Source: Ruminococcus sp. UBA3800 (GTDB lineage Bacteria; Bacillota; Clostridia; Oscillospirales; Ruminococcaceae). Taken from it: 10,087 bases of DNA. The first letter of the stretch is position 1, and every line of letters begins with the position of its first letter. Shown here in pieces: positions 7,310 to 10,087 of this stretch. A program made the translations under genes and the position numbers. The notes under the pieces are model-generated. The model saw only the letters and a list, made by a program, of their open reading frames with translations, searched no databases and was not told the origin of the DNA. The stretch is taken from assembly GCA_002368715.1 (NCBI GenBank), contig DFEO01000149.1:1-10087 (forward strand). Direction: 5' to 3'.

Positions 7310-7990
7310 TTGAAAATTCTAGCTATCGTATTCACAATAGTTTTTTCCTACTGCCTTGGCAGCCTGAATTCCGCAATTATCGTTTGCAGAGTGCTGAAGG
7401 GCAAGGATATAAGAGAGTTCGGCAGTAAAAACGCAGGACTTACCAATGTCCACCGTGTATTTGGAAAGGGGCCTGCTATTGCTACCCTTGTCTGCGACCT
7501 TCTTAAAGGTATCCTCGGTGTTGTTATCTGCCGCATCGTTGTTCACAAGCTGTTCGGCGTAACATTCTTCGATGATCCGCATTTCATAGGCTATGTCGCC
7601 GGACTTTTTGTAAACCTCGGACACTGCTTTCCGGTTTTCTATGGGTTCCATGGCGGCAAGGGAGTGCTTATCGCTGCGACCACTCTTCTTGCTATCGACC
7701 CGCTAACCTGCGTGTTTTCGCTGGCTGTTTTCTTTCTGCTGGTCGCTCTTACAAAATATGTCAGCGTGGGTTCTATCTGCGCCGCTATGGCATATCCTAC
7801 ATTCACCTTCATCGACCAGAGGTTTCTTTACAGCGGACACTATGCCGTTTTGCCTAACACACTGGTCGCTCTTATGATAGGGCTTCTTATCGTGTTTTTG
7901 CACAGACCGAATATCAAGCGTCTGCTCAGCGGCACCGAGAACAAGTTCGGACAGAAAAAGGCAGAGCCCGGAAAAACATCCGGTCAGTGA
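7310..7990 (+). CDS. plsY: Glycerol-3-phosphate acyltransferase PlsY (acyl-phosphate dependent)
   Basis: Membrane enzyme that moves an acyl group from acyl-phosphate (made by PlsX) to sn-glycerol-3-phosphate, the first committed step of phospholipid synthesis. It is 226 residues from TTG 7310, with several hydrophobic membrane segments (about 2-28, 56-78, 92-112, 121-147, 180-197). Conserved loops are FGSKNAGLTNVHRVFGK (38-53 region), GHCFPVFYGFHGGKGV (104-119) and TKYVSVGS (148-155). The HRPNIKRLLSGTENK tail (198-212) is typical. In loop 2 the usual FKGGKG lysine is H114, and loop 1 has GLTN where GATN is commonest; both are modest variants. The TTG start is supported by AAAGGA 9 nt upstream and by homologue length. 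An in-frame TTG at 7262 would add 16 polar residues. It lies 57 bp after der and precedes gpsA, which makes its substrate. Confidence 0.95.
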   Translation: MKILAIVFTIVFSYCLGSLNSAIIVCRVLKGKDIREFGSKNAGLTNVHRVFGKGPAIATLVCDLLKGILGVVICRIVVHKLFGVTFFDDPHFIGYVAGLFVNLGHCFPVFYGFHGGKGVLIAATTLLAIDPLTCVFSLAVFFLLVALTKYVSVGSICAAMAYPTFTFIDQRFLYSGHYAVLPNTLVALMIGLLIVFLHRPNIKRLLSGTENKFGQKKAEPGKTSGQ

Positions 7991-8112
7991 TCTGCCGAAG
8001 GAATAAAACACAACACAAATTCATTCTATCCTCACATAGTTTTCACAATGCTGAGGGATAATATTTCCATGCTCGGGAGAAGCATATCCACAACAATGAG
8101 GAGGACAAAACA

Positions 8113-9120
8113 ATGGCTTGCAACATCACAATTCTCGGTTCGGGCGGTTTCGGGCTGGCTCTGGCTATAATGGCGGATAACGCTGGACACCACGTTACAG
8201 TGTGGTCGGCCTTTTCAGACGAGATCGAGACCATAAAGAGGACAGGCGGCCTGAAAGCAAAGCTGCCCGGAGTTATGGTAAACAAAACGATCAATCTTAC
8301 CACAGATATCTCCTGCGTAAACGGCAAGGATATCGTTATCCTCGGTATACCCTCGCCTTTCCTGCGCTCGGTCTGTGAGCAGGCTGCGCCTTTTATGAGC
8401 AAGGATACAATAATCATCAACACGGCAAAGGGACTTGAGTCTGACTCGCTCAAGACAATGTGTCAGGTGGCAAAGGAGTGCTTTCCCGACAACCACGTTG
8501 CTGTGCTGACAGGGCCTTCTCATGCCGAAGAGGTGGCAAGGGGCATACCCACCACAGTCTGCACCGCTTCCCGTGACCGTGAGGTGTCCTTCTACGTTCA
8601 GGAGACCCTTACAAATCAGACCTTCCGTGTCTATGCCACCGACGATGTCATGGGCTGCGAGATCGGCGGCTCTCTGAAAAACGTCATCGCTCTGGCGGCA
8701 GGTGTGTGTGATGGTCGCGGACTGGGAGACAATACCAAGGCTGCTCTCATGACCCGTGGCATCAGGGAGATCAGCAGGCTGGGTATTGCCATGGGTGCCG
8801 AGGAGGAGACCTTTGCGGGACTCAGCGGCATCGGCGTTCTTATAGTGACCTGCTGCTCAATGCACAGCCGCAACAGAAGAGCGGGTATTCTCATCGGCAA
8901 GGGTGTTGACCCTGAGGAAGCTGTGCGTCAGGTGGGCACTGTTGAAGGCTATACCTGCACAAAGAATGCCTACGAGCTGGCAAAGAGAATGAACGTGGAA
9001 ATGCCCATAACCACCCAGCTGGCGAAGATCCTGTTTGAGGGCGAGTCTGCCAGGGACGCTATCCGCAACCTTATGGGCAGACCCCCGAAGAACGAGACCG
9101 AGAACGATTTTCTCAGCTGA
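8113..9120 (+). CDS. gpsA: NAD(P)+-dependent glycerol-3-phosphate dehydrogenase GpsA, with an Asp-to-Val change at a conserved active-site position
   Basis: Cytosolic enzyme reducing dihydroxyacetone phosphate to sn-glycerol-3-phosphate for PlsY. The 335 residues match family length. The Rossmann fold starts with GSGGFG (9-14). NTAKGLE (103-109) and GPSHAEEVARG (134-144) follow. The C-terminal catalytic domain carries the lysine K189 (GSLKNVIALAAG) and the substrate-phosphate motif SRNRR (252-256). Odd feature: the family reads GLxGLGDLIVTC, where the Asp corresponds to the catalytic Asp260 of human GPD1. Here it reads GLSGIGVLIVTC, with V242 encoded by GTT at 8836-8838, one base from Asp GAT. 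This may be a real variant or a base error. The start ATG has AGGAGG 8 nt upstream. The gene sits 122 bp after plsY with no clear promoter between, and 12 bp before yjbQ. Confidence 0.95.
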   Translation: MACNITILGSGGFGLALAIMADNAGHHVTVWSAFSDEIETIKRTGGLKAKLPGVMVNKTINLTTDISCVNGKDIVILGIPSPFLRSVCEQAAPFMSKDTIIINTAKGLESDSLKTMCQVAKECFPDNHVAVLTGPSHAEEVARGIPTTVCTASRDREVSFYVQETLTNQTFRVYATDDVMGCEIGGSLKNVIALAAGVCDGRGLGDNTKAALMTRGIREISRLGIAMGAEEETFAGLSGIGVLIVTCCSMHSRNRRAGILIGKGVDPEEAVRQVGTVEGYTCTKNAYELAKRMNVEMPITTQLAKILFEGESARDAIRNLMGRPPKNETENDFLS

Positions 9121-9132
9121 GGGAGGTATACT

Positions 9133-9528
9133 ATGCTTAAAAAGTATTACATCAACACCGATGCCCAGGGGCTTTACAATATTACCAGCTATGTGAGACA
9201 GGCGGTGAATGAATCAGGGGTGAACAGCGGTATCGCCGTGGTCTTCTGTCCCCATACCACTGCGGCTATCACCATCAATGAAAACGCCGATCCCGATGTC
9301 CAGACAGATCTTCTTTTCGCTCTGGATAAGACCTATCCCGACAGACCTCAGTTTCGCCATGCCGAGGGAAATTCCTCAGCTCATCTGCGCTCCAGCTGCG
9401 TGGGTGCCAGTGAGACCATCATCATCGACGACGGCTCAATGGTACTGGGAATGTGGCAGGGCATCTATTTCGCTGAGTTCGACGGTCCCAGACAAAGGCA
9501 CTTCTTTGTCAAGGTCATCAAAGGTTAA
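9133..9528 (+). CDS. yjbQ: YjbQ/UPF0047 family protein
   Basis: Small conserved protein of the YjbQ (UPF0047) family. Members have been annotated as secondary thiamine-phosphate synthase on the basis of weak activity, and the true cellular role is unsettled. The 131 residues are the usual length. Signature motifs are complete: PHTTAAITINENADPDVQTD (H41, E50, D53), RHAEGNSSAHLRSSCVG (H76, H84) and WQGIYFAEFDGPRQR near the C terminus. The clustered histidines and acids look like a metal site, which is inference from the family fold. The ATG has GGGAGG 6 nt upstream and begins 12 bp after the gpsA stop, so the two are almost surely co-transcribed. The pairing with a phospholipid precursor gene has no obvious functional explanation. 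No clear terminator follows in the gap before the pyrH promoter. Confidence 0.92.
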   Translation: MLKKYYINTDAQGLYNITSYVRQAVNESGVNSGIAVVFCPHTTAAITINENADPDVQTDLLFALDKTYPDRPQFRHAEGNSSAHLRSSCVGASETIIIDDGSMVLGMWQGIYFAEFDGPRQRHFFVKVIKG

Positions 9529-9584
9529 CATGGTCAACAATATGAAAAAACTTGCGTTAGTTGTAAGAAATTTGTGAAAATCTC

Positions 9585-9613
9585 TTTACAATTGCGCCGA
9601 AATATTGTATAAT
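9585..9613 (+). promoter_or_regulatory. pyrH promoter (sigma-70 type)
   Basis: TTTACA (9585-9590), a 17-bp spacer and TATAAT (9608-9613): 11 of 12 consensus bases. Transcription should start near 9619-9620, leaving a leader of about 43 nt before the pyrH ATG. It implies that pyrH begins its own unit. Confidence 0.85.
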
Positions 9614-9618
9614 TTAAT

Positions 9619-9666
9619 ATGAAGGTCTATGACTGTAAAAGGTTTATTAAGGAGTGTGTGTTATGA
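9619..9666 (+). other. Candidate 15-codon upstream ORF, possibly leaderless, overlapping pyrH by ATGA
   Basis: An ATG at 9619 falls at the predicted transcript start, 6 nt after the -10. It reads [15 protein letters not shown] and stops at TGA 9664-9666, which overlaps the pyrH ATG (9663-9665). No ribosome site is possible this close to the 5' end, so it could only be used as a leaderless ORF. The arrangement may be chance. Confidence 0.2.
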
Positions 9667-10087
9667 GCCCAAAGTATAAAAGGATACTGCTCAAGCTCAG
9701 CGGTGAGGCGCTGGCAGGCGATAAAAAGATAGGTCTTGATTATAACGTCATCAACACCTTTGGCAAGAGCATCAAGAAGTGCGTAGATGCAGGCGTTGAG
9801 GTCGGCATAGTTGTGGGCGGCGGCAATTTCTGGAGAGGACGTTCCAGCGGCGCTATGGACAGAACAAGAGCTGACCATATCGGTATGCTGGCAACAGCCA
9901 TGAACGCCCTTGCTGTTGCAGACGGACTTGAAAATCTGGGCATGGAGGTCAGGGTGCAGACAGCTATCTCAATGCCCCAGGTGGCTGAACCTTATATCAG
10001 ACTCAAGGCTATGAGACATTTTGAAAAGGGAAGAGTGTGCATTTTCGGCTGCGGAACAGGCAACCCCTTCTTCTCCACCGATACCGC
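9663..10087 (+). CDS. pyrH: UMP kinase PyrH, 3' end cut by window edge
   Basis: Phosphorylates UMP to UDP with ATP, an essential step feeding RNA, DNA and cell-envelope nucleotide sugars. Bacterial PyrH is a hexamer of the amino-acid-kinase fold, unrelated to eukaryotic UMP kinases. 141 residues are visible of an expected 235-240. Motifs present are [15 protein letters not shown] (5-19, phosphate-binding K11), [11 protein letters not shown] (50-60), [19 protein letters not shown] (66-84) and [11 protein letters not shown] (131-141). The ATG at 9663 has AAGGAG 8 nt upstream and MSPKYKR is a common family start. It has its own promoter at 9585-9613, separate from the gpsA-yjbQ pair. In many Firmicutes frr follows pyrH, but that would lie outside this window. 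Confidence 0.97.
   Translation, partial: MSPKYKRILLKLSGEALAGDKKIGLDYNVINTFGKSIKKCVDAGVEVGIVVGGGNFWRGRSSGAMDRTRADHIGMLATAMNALAVADGLENLGMEVRVQTAISMPQVAEPYIRLKAMRHFEKGRVCIFGCGTGNPFFSTDT

Noticed and set aside
8056..8089. Stem GGAT...ATGCT/AGCAT...ATCC in the plsY-gpsA gap as a riboswitch or terminator
   Set aside because: Short arms with a 9-nt bulge and no U-tract; no known riboswitch core recognised.
8048..8170. 40-codon frame starting in the plsY-gpsA gap and running into gpsA
   Set aside because: No ribosome site before its ATG, overlaps the gpsA start out of frame, no recognisable sequence.
9550..9570. CTTGC/GTAAG stem after yjbQ as a terminator
   Set aside because: Only 5 pairs including a G-U, and no U-tract.
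1..10087. CRISPR array, transposon, phage, toxin-antitoxin or biosynthetic cluster
   Set aside because: No regularly spaced repeats, transposase, integrase or accessory gene pairs seen; nearly all sequence is accounted for by core genes.

Overview
This window is a stretch of core chromosome from a low-to-mid GC Gram-positive bacterium. It most likely comes from the Clostridia, and Ruminococcaceae/Oscillospiraceae (Ruminococcus-like) is the best guess. The grounds are the gene order dgt-dnaG-rpoD, the order der-plsY-gpsA, strong AGGAGG ribosome sites, frequent TTG starts, and protein wording such as the GpsA and PlsY motifs. The genus is inference, not proof. I see no mobile element, phage gene, CRISPR array, tRNA or rRNA.

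Layout. Two gene sets are transcribed away from each other from a control region at about 5658-5920. Leftward (minus strand) run rpmE (ribosomal protein L31, with its own terminator), a Nudix hydrolase, a YigZ/IMPACT-family protein, an HD-domain dNTP triphosphohydrolase (dgt), DNA primase (dnaG) and the primary sigma factor rpoD, which is cut by the left edge about 20 residues before its expected end. Rightward (plus strand) run der (ribosome-assembly GTPase), plsY and gpsA (the glycerol-3-phosphate steps of phospholipid synthesis), a YjbQ-family protein, and pyrH (UMP kinase), which is cut by the right edge. Each gene has a good Shine-Dalgarno site once the start is chosen properly. dnaG, yigZ and plsY appear to start with TTG.

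How the genes work together. dgt, dnaG and rpoD form the macromolecular-synthesis cluster: dNTP pool control, replication priming and housekeeping transcription. GpsA makes sn-glycerol-3-phosphate and PlsY acylates it, so that pair feeds membrane lipid synthesis. Der and L31 belong to the ribosome. PyrH starts a new transcription unit with its own promoter.

What deserves a second look. (1) The rpmE leader can form two mutually exclusive helices, one of which covers the ribosome site, so it is a candidate translational switch. (2) rpmE and der have divergent promoters that both match the sigma-70 consensus perfectly with 17-bp spacers, and a perfect inverted repeat lies between them. (3) GpsA has valine where the family has a near-invariant active-site aspartate. 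(4) A hairpin-rich intergenic block before yigZ looks like an interspersed repeat and supplies the yigZ ribosome site. (5) A 15-codon, possibly leaderless ORF overlaps the pyrH start by ATGA. No wholly new multi-gene system is evident: the protein-coding content is ordinary housekeeping.
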